DNA from: Olsenella_K sp051878835
Lineage (GTDB): Bacteria > Actinomycetota > Coriobacteriia > Coriobacteriales > Atopobiaceae
NCBI GenBank assembly: GCA_051878835.1
Contig: JBJEKW010000010.1
Coordinates: 1 to 64,000, forward strand
Length of the DNA stretch: 64,000 bases
Direction of reading: 5' to 3'
Shown here: positions 16,698-24,544 of the stretch, piece by piece
Numbering within the stretch: position 1 is the first letter of the stretch
How the letters are laid out: the number at the start of each line of letters is the position of its first letter
Position numbers and translations under genes: made by a program
The notes under the pieces: generated by a model
The model's database searches: none
Seen by the model: the letters and a program-made list of their open reading frames with translations, nothing else
Told to the model about the DNA's origin: nothing

Positions 16698-19055
16698 ATG
16701 ACAACGGAAGACAAGCCTGCCCGAGAGTCCCAGAGCGAAGGCGCGATTCCCGACGCAGACAACTACCGTCTGCTGCAGTCGGCCTGTGCCGCCTATCTGG
16801 ACCCCCAAAGCTGCGAGCGCATCCAGCACGCCTACCGCTTCGCGGCGCAGTTCCACAGAAACCAGAAGCGTCGCTCCGGCGAGGCGTACATCAACCACCC
16901 CGTCGAGGTAGCCCTGATCCTCTCGAAGGACCTGCACATGGACGCAGACTCCATCTGCGCCGCGCTTTTGCACGACACCGTGGAGGACACGCCCGCCACC
17001 CTGGACGACCTGAGGAAGCTGTTCGGCGAGACCGTGACCGAGCTGGTGGACGGCGTGACGAAGCTGACGTCCATCCAGGTGGCCTCCATGGACGAGAAGC
17101 AGGCGCTAAACCTGCGCAAGATGTTCCTGGCCATGTCCAAGGACATCCGCGTGGTCATCATCAAGCTGGCAGACCGCCTGCACAACATGCGCACCCTGGC
17201 AGCATTGCCCCCCGACCGCCGCCTGTTCAAGGCGCGCGAGACCATGGACGTCTACGCGCCGCTGGCCGACCGCCTGGGCATGAGCTCCATAAAGTGGGAG
17301 CTGGAGGATTTGTCCTTCTTTTACCTGTATCCCGAGGAGTACCAGCGCATTGCCCGCATGGTGCAAGAAACGCGCGCCCAGCGCGAGCAGAACACCGAGG
17401 AGGCCATAAAGACCCTCTCGGACGAGCTGGTGCGCGTGGGCCTGAACCACTTCCAGATAGCCGGCAGGCCCAAGCACCTGTGGTCCATCTACCAAAAGAT
17501 GAAGCGCAAGGGCATGGAGTTCAGCCAGATCTACGACCTCATAGCGCTGCGCGTCATCACCCAGACCGTAGGGGAGTGCTACTCGGTCCTGGGCGCCGTG
17601 CATACGCTGTGGCACCCGCTGTCCGGGCGCTTCAAGGACTACATCGCCATGCCGAAGGCCAACGGCTACCAGTCGCTGCACACCACGGTCATAGGCCCCG
17701 AGGCCCGGCCCATCGAAATCCAGATCCGCACGCAGCAGATGCACGAGCAGGCCGAGTACGGCATCGCCGCCCACTGGCTGTACAAGAAGTCCGGCAACTC
17801 CGAGGGCCAGATGTCGCGCGACGACAAGATGGTCGACTCGCAGATCAACTACATCCGCCGCAGCCTGGACTGGGTCAGCGAGACCGAGATTGACGACCCG
17901 CACGAGTTCCTCAACAGCCTGCGCGTAGACCTGTTCGAGGGCGAGATCTTCGTCTTTACCCCAAAGGGCGAGGTCATGAGCATGCGCCGCGACTCGACGC
18001 CTTTGGACTTCGCCTACTCGGTGCACACCGAGGTGGGCAACCACTGCGTCGGCGCGAAGGTCAACGGCTCGGTGGTGCCCCTGACCTACAAGCTGCAGAC
18101 CGGCGACCGCGTCGAGATCCTGACAAACAAGAACTCCCACCCCTCGCGCGACTGGATGAACATCGCCGTCACGCCCTCGGCGCGCTCGAAGATACGCAAG
18201 TACTTCAGCACGGTGACGAAGGCCAGCGACGCCGAGCAGGGCCGCGCCCAGCTGGCGCGCGAGCTGCGCAAGAGGGGCTATGGCATCTCGACGCCCAGGA
18301 CGGTCAAGGCCATCGACCGCGTGCTCGAGGCGTTCGACGTGCGCACGAGCGACGACCTGTTCCAGGGCATCTACAACGGCAAGGTCTCCGAGAAGCAGGT
18401 GGCCAACCGCATCCAGGCCATCCTGGAGGAGGGCACGCCCGAGCAGATAGCGGCAGCCCAGAAGGCGGCCGAGGAGGAAGAGGCCCGCGCTACGGCCATA
18501 GCCGAGGACAAGCCCCTGCACCCCACCGGCGTGTCGCAGCGCACGACGCACCGCTCGCCCGAGCGCAAGCGCACGAACTACGGCGTCATCGTGACGGGCG
18601 ACCCGGACCTGCTGGTGCACCTGGCGCACTGCTGCAACCCCGTGGCAGGCGACGAGATAGTGGGCTTCGTCACGCGCGGGCGAGGCGTGTCGGTGCACCG
18701 TGCGAACTGCCCCAACGTGAAGAGCTTGATGAAGCACCCCGAGCGCATGATCGACGTCCAGTGGGACACCTCGGGCGCCACGGAGTTCCAGGTGGAGATC
18801 GTGGTGGAGGCCACAGACCGCATGGGGCTCCTGAAGGACGTCACCATAGCCATCAACGACGCCGGCGCCAACATCCTTTCGGCCGCGACGCAGACCAGCA
18901 AGCAGGGCGTGGCGCGCCTGCGCTTCCTTGTGGCCATATCGGACGCCAGCCTTTTGGACACGCTTCTGACGTCGGTCAGCCACGTGCCCTCGGTGTTCGA
19001 CGCCCGCCGCATCATGCCCGGCGAGGGCGGCAACGAGATGAGAAGGAGGGTCTAG
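16698..19055 (+). CDS. rel: Bifunctional (p)ppGpp synthetase/hydrolase Rel (RSH)
   Basis: 785 residues with the full RSH order. HD hydrolase: HPVEVAL and LLHDTVEDT with His92-Asp93, so the HDxxED hydrolase motif is intact. Synthetase: YDLIALRVI, then GRFKDYIAMPKANGYQSLH (about 308-325) and EIQIRTQQMH. TGS domain: FVFTPKGEVMSMRRDSTPLDFAYSVHTEVG. Zinc/CC region: HLAHCCNPVAGDEIVG. C-terminal ACT domain from about 700. The RxKD form (RFKD) is the signature of bifunctional Rel rather than synthetase-only RelA. Start ATG 16698 behind GGGAGGGGAG. The MBL hydrolase gene begins one base after its stop codon. Confidence 0.96.
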   Translation: MTTEDKPARESQSEGAIPDADNYRLLQSACAAYLDPQSCERIQHAYRFAAQFHRNQKRRSGEAYINHPVEVALILSKDLHMDADSICAALLHDTVEDTPATLDDLRKLFGETVTELVDGVTKLTSIQVASMDEKQALNLRKMFLAMSKDIRVVIIKLADRLHNMRTLAALPPDRRLFKARETMDVYAPLADRLGMSSIKWELEDLSFFYLYPEEYQRIARMVQETRAQREQNTEEAIKTLSDELVRVGLNHFQIAGRPKHLWSIYQKMKRKGMEFSQIYDLIALRVITQTVGECYSVLGAVHTLWHPLSGRFKDYIAMPKANGYQSLHTTVIGPEARPIEIQIRTQQMHEQAEYGIAAHWLYKKSGNSEGQMSRDDKMVDSQINYIRRSLDWVSETEIDDPHEFLNSLRVDLFEGEIFVFTPKGEVMSMRRDSTPLDFAYSVHTEVGNHCVGAKVNGSVVPLTYKLQTGDRVEILTNKNSHPSRDWMNIAVTPSARSKIRKYFSTVTKASDAEQGRAQLARELRKRGYGISTPRTVKAIDRVLEAFDVRTSDDLFQGIYNGKVSEKQVANRIQAILEEGTPEQIAAAQKAAEEEEARATAIAEDKPLHPTGVSQRTTHRSPERKRTNYGVIVTGDPDLLVHLAHCCNPVAGDEIVGFVTRGRGVSVHRANCPNVKSLMKHPERMIDVQWDTSGATEFQVEIVVEATDRMGLLKDVTIAINDAGANILSAATQTSKQGVARLRFLVAISDASLLDTLLTSVSHVPSVFDARRIMPGEGGNEMRRRV

Positions 19056-19056
19056 C

Positions 19057-19698
19057 ATGGCCCAGGAGAGCACGCGGCAGGACGCGACTTCGAAGCCCGA
19101 GGTCAGGCACTTCGTGGTGGGTCCCATCCAGACCAACTGCTATGCGTACGTCTGCGACGGCGAGGCCATGGTGGTGGATCCGGGAGACGCCGGCCAAAAG
19201 ATAGCCGACCAGCTGAAGGACGTGCACGTCAGCCTGATCGTGGCCACGCACGGCCACGGCGACCACGTCAGTGGCGTGGTGCAGCTGCAGAAGGCCACGG
19301 GGGCGCCGTTCGCCATGAACGCTGCCGACGTGGACCTGGCCACGCACGCCACGCAGAACTCCCGCTGGGCCAGCGAGGACGCGCCCCAGCCGCAGAGGCT
19401 TCTGTCGGAGGGCGACCAGGTACAGGTGGGGTCCGCCACGCTGCAGGTGTTTGCCGCCCCCGGTCACACGCCAGGTGGCATCGTGCTTCTGGGGGACGGG
19501 GTCGCCTTCGTGGGCGACACCATCTTTGCCGGCTCGTGCGGCCGCACCGACCTGGACGGGGGAGACCCCCAGGCCATGCAACAGACGCTGGCTCGCCTGT
19601 GCCAGGTAATCCCTCCCGACACCGTGCTTCTGTGCGGCCATGGCCCCATCACGAACATGCGCCACGAGCTCCAGACGAACCCCACGTTCCCGCGCTAG
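19057..19698 (+). CDS. MBL-fold metallohydrolase (glyoxalase II-like)
   Basis: 213 residues. Metallo-beta-lactamase fold with THGHGDHVSG (residues 64-73; the canonical HxHxDH), APGHTPGGIVLL and the C-terminal LCGHGPITNM. The size and FAGSCGRTDL match the short YcbL/glyoxalase II-related hydrolases that often sit beside rel in Gram-positive genomes. Substrate (thioester or other) cannot be fixed from sequence. Starts one base after the rel stop, so almost certainly the same mRNA. Confidence 0.88.
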   Translation: MAQESTRQDATSKPEVRHFVVGPIQTNCYAYVCDGEAMVVDPGDAGQKIADQLKDVHVSLIVATHGHGDHVSGVVQLQKATGAPFAMNAADVDLATHATQNSRWASEDAPQPQRLLSEGDQVQVGSATLQVFAAPGHTPGGIVLLGDGVAFVGDTIFAGSCGRTDLDGGDPQAMQQTLARLCQVIPPDTVLLCGHGPITNMRHELQTNPTFPR

Positions 19699-19790
19699 CG
19701 GAATCGCTGCCGTCAGCGTAATCTCGGGTGGCCGCCTGCGCTCATGTGATAGACTGCACCCATGCGCGCGGCTTTGACGCGTGACGCTTT

Positions 19791-19876
19791 GCCGGCGTGG
19801 CGGAATGGCAGACGCGGCAGACTCAAAATCTGCTCCTGGCAACAGGGTGTGGGTTCGACCCCCACCGCCGGTACCA
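19791..19876 (+). tRNA. tRNA-Leu (anticodon CAA)
   Basis: Class II tRNA of 86 nt with encoded CCA. The acceptor GCCGGCG pairs with CGCCGGT. The anticodon loop is CTCAAAA in a GCAGA/TCTGC stem, giving CAA (codon UUG). A long variable arm (about CTCCTGGCAACAGGG) and GTTCGAC T-loop are present. Followed by an intrinsic terminator. Confidence 0.95.
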
Positions 19877-19886
19877 CGAACTCGCA

Positions 19887-19913
19887 GGGCTCGGGAAACC
19901 GGGCCCTTTTTTA
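19887..19913 (+). terminator. Terminator after tRNA-Leu
   Basis: GGGCTCGG - GAAA - CCGGGCCC stem-loop followed by six T. The following 19914-20060 holds no gene. Confidence 0.85.
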
Positions 19914-20059
19914 TGCGAAGACACTGCTTGAGGTGGTCCTTCTTGCCGTAGCGTGGCATGCGGCCACACTGGTACGAACGCTTCGACCGATCTGGCCCCT
20001 TGGGCGCGGACGCGCTGGTGTGGAGGGTACGTGGGTGCAGGTCAATTCCGCATTCACGC

Positions 20060-20088
20060 TTGCATGGATTCCAGCGAGGCCCTATTAT
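20060..20088 (+). promoter_or_regulatory. Predicted promoter of infC-rpmI-rplT
   Basis: TTGCAT (20060-20065), 17-bp spacer, TATTAT (20083-20088). This gives a leader of about 185 nt before infC, which contains the hairpins at 20183-20199 and 20205-20235. Confidence 0.5.
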
Positions 20089-20182
20089 TACTTCTTGTGT
20101 AAGTGCAAAGCGGGACGAGGTTGGTCCCCACCTACGCGGCGCCTTCGGCAGCTGCCTGGTCAGACAAACTAGCTATATGTTG

Positions 20183-20235
20183 GCTCGCCTTCGGGTGAGG
20201 TTGTCTCCCAGTGCTGCAAAGGCGTGGGAGTTTTT
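20183..20235 (+). promoter_or_regulatory. infC leader with terminator-like attenuator hairpin
   Basis: A CTCGCC-TTCG-GGTGAG hairpin is followed immediately by CTCCCA...TGGGAG and TTTTT (20205-20235), a short intrinsic terminator 45 bp before the infC start. In Firmicutes the equivalent operon is autoregulated by L20 through leader attenuation (L20 leader); the same logic is inferred here, not proven by homology of the RNA. Confidence 0.6.
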
Positions 20236-20280
20236 CATGTCGCGGCGCTTTGCGCCGTACCGAAGGGAAGGTGTCCGACA

Positions 20281-20856
20281 ATAGCGAAGAAAGACGGCCC
20301 CCGCGTCAACGGGGAAATCACTGCCCGTACCTGCCGCCTCATCGGCGTCGATGGATCGCAGCTTGGACTCTTTGGCGTGCGCGATGCCCTTCGCATCGCC
20401 AACGACCAGAACCTTGACCTCGTGGAGATTGCCCCGAACGCAGAGCCTCCCGTGTGCAAGGTCATGGACTACCGCAAGTTCAAGTACGAGCAGGATCGCA
20501 AGGCCAAGGCCGCTCGCAAGAAGCAGGTCAAGGTCGAGGTCAAGGAGATGAAGTTTCGCCCAAAGATCGATGTGGGCGACTACGAGACCAAGAAGAACCA
20601 CGTCATGCGCTTCCTGCGCAAGGGCGCGCGTGTGAAGGTCACCATCATGTTCCGCGGTCGAGAGATGGCTCACCCCGAGCAGGGCTTGAACGTGCTCGAG
20701 CGTCTTGCGAACGATTTGAAGCCGTACGCTACTGTCGAGTCGCAGCCAAAGATGGAAGGCCGCAACATGCACATGCTCGTCGCTCCCATCAAGGGCGCCT
20801 TCGACAAGCTCCCGCAGGACGACGGTGTGAACAAGGACGATCAGAAGGAGAACTAA
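20281..20856 (+). CDS. infC: Translation initiation factor IF-3 (probable AUA start)
   Basis: 191 residues from ATA 20281. IF3 N-domain (NGEITARTCRLIGVDGSQLG, continuing to CKVMDYRKFKYEQ), a lysine-rich linker, and the C-domain (KEMKFRPKIDVGDYETK, VTIMFRGREMAHPE). IF3 binds the 30S subunit and checks initiator tRNA and start codon. No ATG, GTG or TTG lies between the attenuator and the conserved N-domain in this frame, apart from GTG 20224 inside the terminator hairpin. GAAGGGAAGG sits about 8 nt before ATA, followed by AKKDGPRVNGEI as in other IF3 proteins. Non-AUG infC starts (AUU, AUC, AUA) are known and allow IF3 to repress its own translation. Confidence 0.93.
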   Translation: MAKKDGPRVNGEITARTCRLIGVDGSQLGLFGVRDALRIANDQNLDLVEIAPNAEPPVCKVMDYRKFKYEQDRKAKAARKKQVKVEVKEMKFRPKIDVGDYETKKNHVMRFLRKGARVKVTIMFRGREMAHPEQGLNVLERLANDLKPYATVESQPKMEGRNMHMLVAPIKGAFDKLPQDDGVNKDDQKEN

Positions 20857-20859
20857 GTT

Positions 20860-21054
20860 ATGCCCAAGATGAAGACCCATAAGGGTACGGCAAAGCGCTT
20901 CCGCCGCACCGGCACCGGCAAGATCATGCGTGCCAAGGCATACAAGAGCCACATCCTAACCAAGAAGTCCCCCAAGCGCATTCGTGGTTTCCGTCAGGAG
21001 ACCACCCTCTGCAAGTCGGATGCCAAGGTCGTTTCCCAGCGCATGGGCAAGTAG
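20860..21054 (+). CDS. rpmI: 50S ribosomal protein L35
   Basis: 64 residues, standard bL35 (MPKMKTHKGTAKRF, ILTKKSPKRIRGFRQ). Begins 3 bp after the infC stop, with GAAGGAG overlapping the infC end. Second gene of the infC-rpmI-rplT operon. Confidence 0.97.
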   Translation: MPKMKTHKGTAKRFRRTGTGKIMRAKAYKSHILTKKSPKRIRGFRQETTLCKSDAKVVSQRMGK

Positions 21055-21099
21055 GCGCGCACGCGTCATTGAATTTTTTGATTGAGGAGTTGATTTTTA

Positions 21100-21465
21100 A
21101 TGGCACGTGTTAAGCGCGCAATGGCTGGCCGCAAGAAGCGTCAGACGCTGGTCAAGCTCACCAAGGGTTATTACGGCACCAGCTCTCGTACCTTCCGTGG
21201 CATGAAGGAGCAGGCTCGCCACTCCCTGCAGTACCAGTACCGTGATCGCAGGAACAAGAAGCGCGACATCCGCTCCCTGTGGATTCAGCGCATCAACGCC
21301 GCTGCCCGCATGAACGACCTGTCCTACAGCAAGTTCATGCACGGCCTGAAGCTGGCCGGCGTGGACCTGGACCGCAAGGTTCTGGCTCAGATCGCCTACG
21401 AGGACGCCCAGGGCTTCGCAGACCTGGCAGCCGTCGCAAAGAAGGCCCTGGAGGCCGCCGAGTAG
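21100..21465 (+). CDS. rplT: 50S ribosomal protein L20
   Basis: 121 residues, standard bL20 (MARVKRAMAGRKKRQ, KGYYGTSSRTFR, IQRINAAARMNDLSYSKFM). Early 23S rRNA-binding assembly protein and, in related operons, the repressor of its own leader. Ribosome site GAGGAG 14 nt before the ATG. Ends the operon before the terminator at 21501. Confidence 0.97.
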   Translation: MARVKRAMAGRKKRQTLVKLTKGYYGTSSRTFRGMKEQARHSLQYQYRDRRNKKRDIRSLWIQRINAAARMNDLSYSKFMHGLKLAGVDLDRKVLAQIAYEDAQGFADLAAVAKKALEAAE

Positions 21466-21500
21466 CTCTCGGTCTTTGCGCCGACATAGCTCGAACTCAA

Positions 21501-21533
21501 AAGGACGCCCGCTGATGCGAGCGTCCTTCTTTT
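21501..21533 (+). terminator. Terminator of infC-rpmI-rplT
   Basis: AAGGACGC ... GCGTCCTT stem followed by CTTTT. Confidence 0.85.
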
Positions 21534-21648
21534 ATGCGTGTTCAAGGGTGTTCAAGGGGACGGGGCTCAACCATCGTCACCGTGCCGACGTAGCTCCGCG
21601 CACATGGCAGATGCCCACAGCAGCTACCTCGTCAGGCCCAGAGGGGCG

Positions 21649-22830
21649 CTACTGCTGGTCGTGGTGCTCGACCTGGCGCTTCTCCTCTTCCTTGAACTCG
21701 GGGTCCTGGGGGCACACGAGCTCGTCCTCGCCGGTCTTTGGGTCGTAGTGGTGCAAAAGCACCGGGCGGAACAGCTGCAGGCGCGCCGCGATGATGGCGG
21801 ACGCGATGATAAGCACAAAGAAGATGATGATGCGGGGCACCACGCGCACCTGCGTCATCAGGATGGCGCCCAGGCACAGAAGCGCGGTCCACGCGTAGAT
21901 GACCAGGACCGTCTGGCGCTGGTCAAAGCCCTCGTTCAGCAGGCGGTGGTGGATGTGGCCCTTGTCGGCGTGGCCGATGCTGACGTGCGCGCGCCCGCGC
22001 CTGACGATGGCCGAGAACGTGTCGATGATGGGGATGCCCGCCACGACCAGCGGGATGATGATGGCCGTGAGGCCCGCCACGCGCGAGACCGACAGCAGGG
22101 AGACCGAACCCAGCGCAAAGCCTATGAGCAGAGAGCCCGAGTCGCCCAAGAAGATCGAGGCCGGGTGGAAGTTGTAGCGCAGGAAGCCCAGGGTGGCGCC
22201 GGCCAGCATGATGGACAGCGCCGCGGCGTCCAGGTGGCCCGAGATGGTCGAGACGACCCACATGGTCAGGCTGGCGATGAACGCGATGCCCGAGGCCAGC
22301 CCGTCCAGGCCGTCGATCAGGTTGAAGATGTTCGTGTAGGCCACCAGGTAGACCACGGTGATGGGGAACGCCAGGATGCCCAGGTTTATGGCATCGTTCG
22401 TGGCGGGGTTTACTATGACGTCGATGGACATGCCGCCAGCGGCGGCCACGCAGGCGGCCACCGTCTGGCCGACCAGCTTCTGCAGGGGCTTCAGCTGGAA
22501 CTTGTCGTCCAGAAGGCCCGTCAGAAAGATGATGCCGAACGAGGCGAACACGTAGGGGAAGTTGACGGATCCGTGCGAGCTGGGCGACAGCACCACTGGC
22601 CAGTTCCAGAGGTTGGTGCCCAGCACCTGGACCAGCTCGCCCACGATGAGGCCGCAGAAGACTGCGATGCCGCCCATGCGCGGGGTGGGATGGGTGTTCA
22701 CCCTGCGGGCGCTGGGGTAGTCGATGGCGCCGACCCTCCAGGCGATGCGGCGTGCCAGGGGAGTCAGCAACAGGGTTGCCACCAAGGACGTGGCAAACAG
22801 CACGACAAAGGGGAGCCACCATGCGAGCAT
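21649..22830 (-). CDS. Undecaprenyl-phosphate GlcNAc-1-phosphate transferase (WecA/TagO/MraY family)
   Basis: 393-residue polytopic membrane enzyme with about ten helices, which loads a sugar-1-phosphate from a UDP-sugar onto undecaprenyl phosphate to start a cell-wall glycopolymer. Visible family motifs: THPTPRMGGIAV, LTGLLDDKFQLKPLQKL (Asp-Asp pair), TNIFNLIDGLDGLA, FHPASIFLGDSGSLLIGF, and the HIHH site in ADKGHIHHRLL. The order and HIHH favour WecA/TagO over MraY. The C-terminus is an acidic cytosolic tail ending HHDQQ. Start set at ATG 22830 because GGGAGGT lies upstream; the ATG at 22848 overlaps that ribosome site. Monocistronic and convergent with rplT. Confidence 0.92.
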   Translation of the reverse strand: MLAWWLPFVVLFATSLVATLLLTPLARRIAWRVGAIDYPSARRVNTHPTPRMGGIAVFCGLIVGELVQVLGTNLWNWPVVLSPSSHGSVNFPYVFASFGIIFLTGLLDDKFQLKPLQKLVGQTVAACVAAAGGMSIDVIVNPATNDAINLGILAFPITVVYLVAYTNIFNLIDGLDGLASGIAFIASLTMWVVSTISGHLDAAALSIMLAGATLGFLRYNFHPASIFLGDSGSLLIGFALGSVSLLSVSRVAGLTAIIIPLVVAGIPIIDTFSAIVRRGRAHVSIGHADKGHIHHRLLNEGFDQRQTVLVIYAWTALLCLGAILMTQVRVVPRIIIFFVLIIASAIIAARLQLFRPVLLHHYDPKTGEDELVCPQDPEFKEEEKRQVEHHDQQ

Positions 22831-22939
22831 ATGCGGAGAACCTCCCATCTGCGGCCTTCATGCGTCACCAAGCGGGCACTCCGACTGCTGCTAAGGTGCA
22901 CCCCTTTAATTTTTCCGCACATCGGCTCCAAGTCAAGCC

Positions 22940-22968
22940 TTGGTATTGTTCGACAAACCGCTTATATT
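22940..22968 (+). promoter_or_regulatory. Predicted promoter of structured small RNA
   Basis: TTGGTA (22940-22945), exactly 17-bp spacer, TATATT (22963-22968). The expected transcription start, about 22975, coincides with the first base of the long terminal helix of the RNA below. Confidence 0.6.
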
Positions 22969-22974
22969 CTAGGT

Positions 22975-23144
22975 GTCGTCCTCCTGCGGTACAAACTGGG
23001 TGAACCGACAAGCTTTTTTTGGGAGCCCGTATCTCGTACCCAGTACAGGTATCCTCCGTTGTTGTGGAAGCTGGAACAGGCGTCGAGGGCACCCACCTGT
23101 GTATAGGTGGGTTCATTATCGCTACCGCAGGGGGCGACTTTTTT
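22975..23144 (+). ncRNA. Candidate structured small RNA, possibly 6S RNA
   Basis: A 170-nt stretch between a good promoter and a six-T run, with no credible reading frame. Its two ends pair in a 16-bp helix (22975-22991 with 23123-23138, one bulge), which is directly followed by TTTTTT. Inside, the 3' side holds a perfect hairpin ACCCACCT/AGGTGGGT (about 23092-23113). The middle can form a rod with AGCTTTT/GGAAGCT and GGAG/CTCC, while ACTGGGT/ACCCAGT is an alternative pairing. A closing helix, an open centre with a 3'-side hairpin and an apical arm, at 160-200 nt, is the architecture of 6S RNA, the RNA polymerase decoy. No sequence signature of tmRNA, RNase P or SRP RNA was found. Identity as 6S is inference. 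Confidence 0.5.
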
Positions 23145-23154
23145 CGATTCGCGG

Positions 23155-23183
23155 TTGACAGAACGTTTCTCGATTGTCAGAAT
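23155..23183 (+). promoter_or_regulatory. Predicted promoter of tRNA-Ala
   Basis: Perfect TTGACA (23155-23160), 17-bp spacer, CAGAAT (23178-23183), 21 bp before the tRNA. Confidence 0.6.
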
Positions 23184-23204
23184 AACGTTCGCGCCAAAGC
23201 GCCT

Positions 23205-23280
23205 GGGGATGTAGCTCAGCTGGGAGAGCGCTGCCTTCGCAAGGCAGAGGCCGAGGGTTCGAATCCCTTCATCTCCACCA
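23205..23280 (+). tRNA. tRNA-Ala (anticodon CGC)
   Basis: 76 nt with encoded CCA. Acceptor GGGGATG/CATCTCC contains the G3-U70 pair that specifies alanine. Anticodon loop TTCGCAA in a CTGCC/GGCAG stem gives CGC (codon GCG). Confidence 0.95.
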
Positions 23281-23291
23281 TTTGAATACAG

Positions 23292-23323
23292 GCACCTTCG
23301 AGCAAGGCTCGGAGGTGTTTTTT
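23292..23323 (+). terminator. Terminator after tRNA-Ala
   Basis: CACCTTCGAGC - AAG - GCTCGGAGGTG stem followed by TTTTTT. Confidence 0.85.
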
Positions 23324-23391
23324 CGTATGTGGCGAGCCCGTGCCACCGAGTGCTGGCGGACGGCGCGCCGCGGGCAGAATCCGGAGTTGCA

Positions 23392-24381
23392 ATGACGAGC
23401 GAAGCAAACGTGCACGAGACTGATTCATCGACTGACGGCTTTCCCACGGACGAGTCGGCGTTCCAGTCGTGCATGCTGTGCCCGCGCCGCTGCGGGGCGC
23501 ATCGCGTGCAGGGCCAGGCGGGCCTGTGCGGTGCCACCTCCAAGCTGAGGGTCGCGCGCAGCGCGCTGCACTACTGGGAGGAGCCACCCATCTCGGGAGA
23601 GTCCGGCTCGGGTGCCATCTTCTTCTCGGGATGCCCGCTGCGCTGCGTGTTCTGCCAGAACCACGAGATATCGCACGAGGGGTTCGGGCTCGAGGTCAGT
23701 GTGCGCCGTCTGGCCCAGATGATGCTGGAGCTGCAGGACCAGGGTGCCCTGAACATCAACTTGGTGACCCCGATGCACTTCTTGCCCCAGATACGCGAGG
23801 CGCTGCCGCTGGCGCGCAGGGCGGGGCTGAGGCTGCCCATCGTGTGCAACACCTCGGGCTACGAGCTGCCCCAGGCGGTGGACGCCATGTCCGACGTCAT
23901 CGACATCTGGCTGACCGACTTCAAGTACGCCTCGCCGCAGCTGGCGGGCAGGCTCTCGGCGGTGCACGACTACCCCGAGGTCGCCACGGCGGCCCTGTCC
24001 AGGATGCTGGAGGCGCTGCGCCGAGCGGGAGGCGAGCTTCTGGACGACGACGGCATCATGAAGCGCGGCATCATCGTGCGACACCTGGTGCTGCCGGGGC
24101 ACGCCGACGACTCGTGCGCCGTGCTGGACCGCGTGTGGGAGCTGTGCGGCAACGAGGTGGACATCTCGGTCATGAACCAGTACACGCCCAACGACTACTG
24201 CAGGCGGAAGGGCGGCCTTTTGGCGCGCTCGGTCACGGACCAGGAGTACGAGCGAGTGCTGGACCACGCGGACGACCTGGGGTTCGAGCGCATGTGGTGG
24301 CAGCAGGGCGGCACGGTGTCCGAGAGCTTCGTCCCCGCGTTCGACGCCACGGGCGTGCGCGGCCCGGAGCTGCCGGAATAG
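23392..24381 (+). CDS. Radical SAM protein, PflX/PflA-like (COG1313-type)
   Basis: 329 residues. The 4Fe-4S/SAM motif is GCPLRCVFCQN (Cys81, 85, 88; CX3CX2C). An N-terminal cysteine set, CMLCPRRC (27, 30, 34) followed by GLCG, suggests a second metal or Fe-S site, as in uncharacterised PflX proteins. Further conserved blocks are NINLVTPMHFLPQI, CNTSGYE, IDIWLTDFKYASPQLA and SVMNQYTPN. These are relatives of pyruvate formate-lyase activase, but no pfl or other glycyl radical enzyme gene is adjacent, so the target is unknown. Start ATG 23392 behind GGAG; the frame open to 23329 overlaps tRNA terminator sequence and is not used. Confidence 0.85.
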   Translation: MTSEANVHETDSSTDGFPTDESAFQSCMLCPRRCGAHRVQGQAGLCGATSKLRVARSALHYWEEPPISGESGSGAIFFSGCPLRCVFCQNHEISHEGFGLEVSVRRLAQMMLELQDQGALNINLVTPMHFLPQIREALPLARRAGLRLPIVCNTSGYELPQAVDAMSDVIDIWLTDFKYASPQLAGRLSAVHDYPEVATAALSRMLEALRRAGGELLDDDGIMKRGIIVRHLVLPGHADDSCAVLDRVWELCGNEVDISVMNQYTPNDYCRRKGGLLARSVTDQEYERVLDHADDLGFERMWWQQGGTVSESFVPAFDATGVRGPELPE

Positions 24382-24544
24382 GGCTACCCGCGAGCGCTGC
24401 CTGGCAACGTTCCGGCGTGGCAAAGAAGCGCGCGGCGGGTTCTGGAGCAACCATACGGGGTATAACACGGTGTGTGCCCCGGACGCATGCCGGGGACCAC
24501 GGACGCCACGCCCCCACGGGGCCAGCATAGGGGAGGACATAAGG

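Noticed and set aside
21538..23106. 522-residue plus-strand frame opposite wecA
   Set aside because: Antisense shadow of a clear membrane enzyme; its translation is charged and repetitive.
22975..23144. tmRNA, RNase P RNA or SRP RNA identity for the small RNA
   Set aside because: Too short for tmRNA and RNase P; the GGAA-tetraloop/AGCAG signature of SRP RNA was not found.
22973..23158. Short frame over the candidate small RNA
   Set aside because: No ribosome site; the sequence is better explained as a structured RNA with paired ends.
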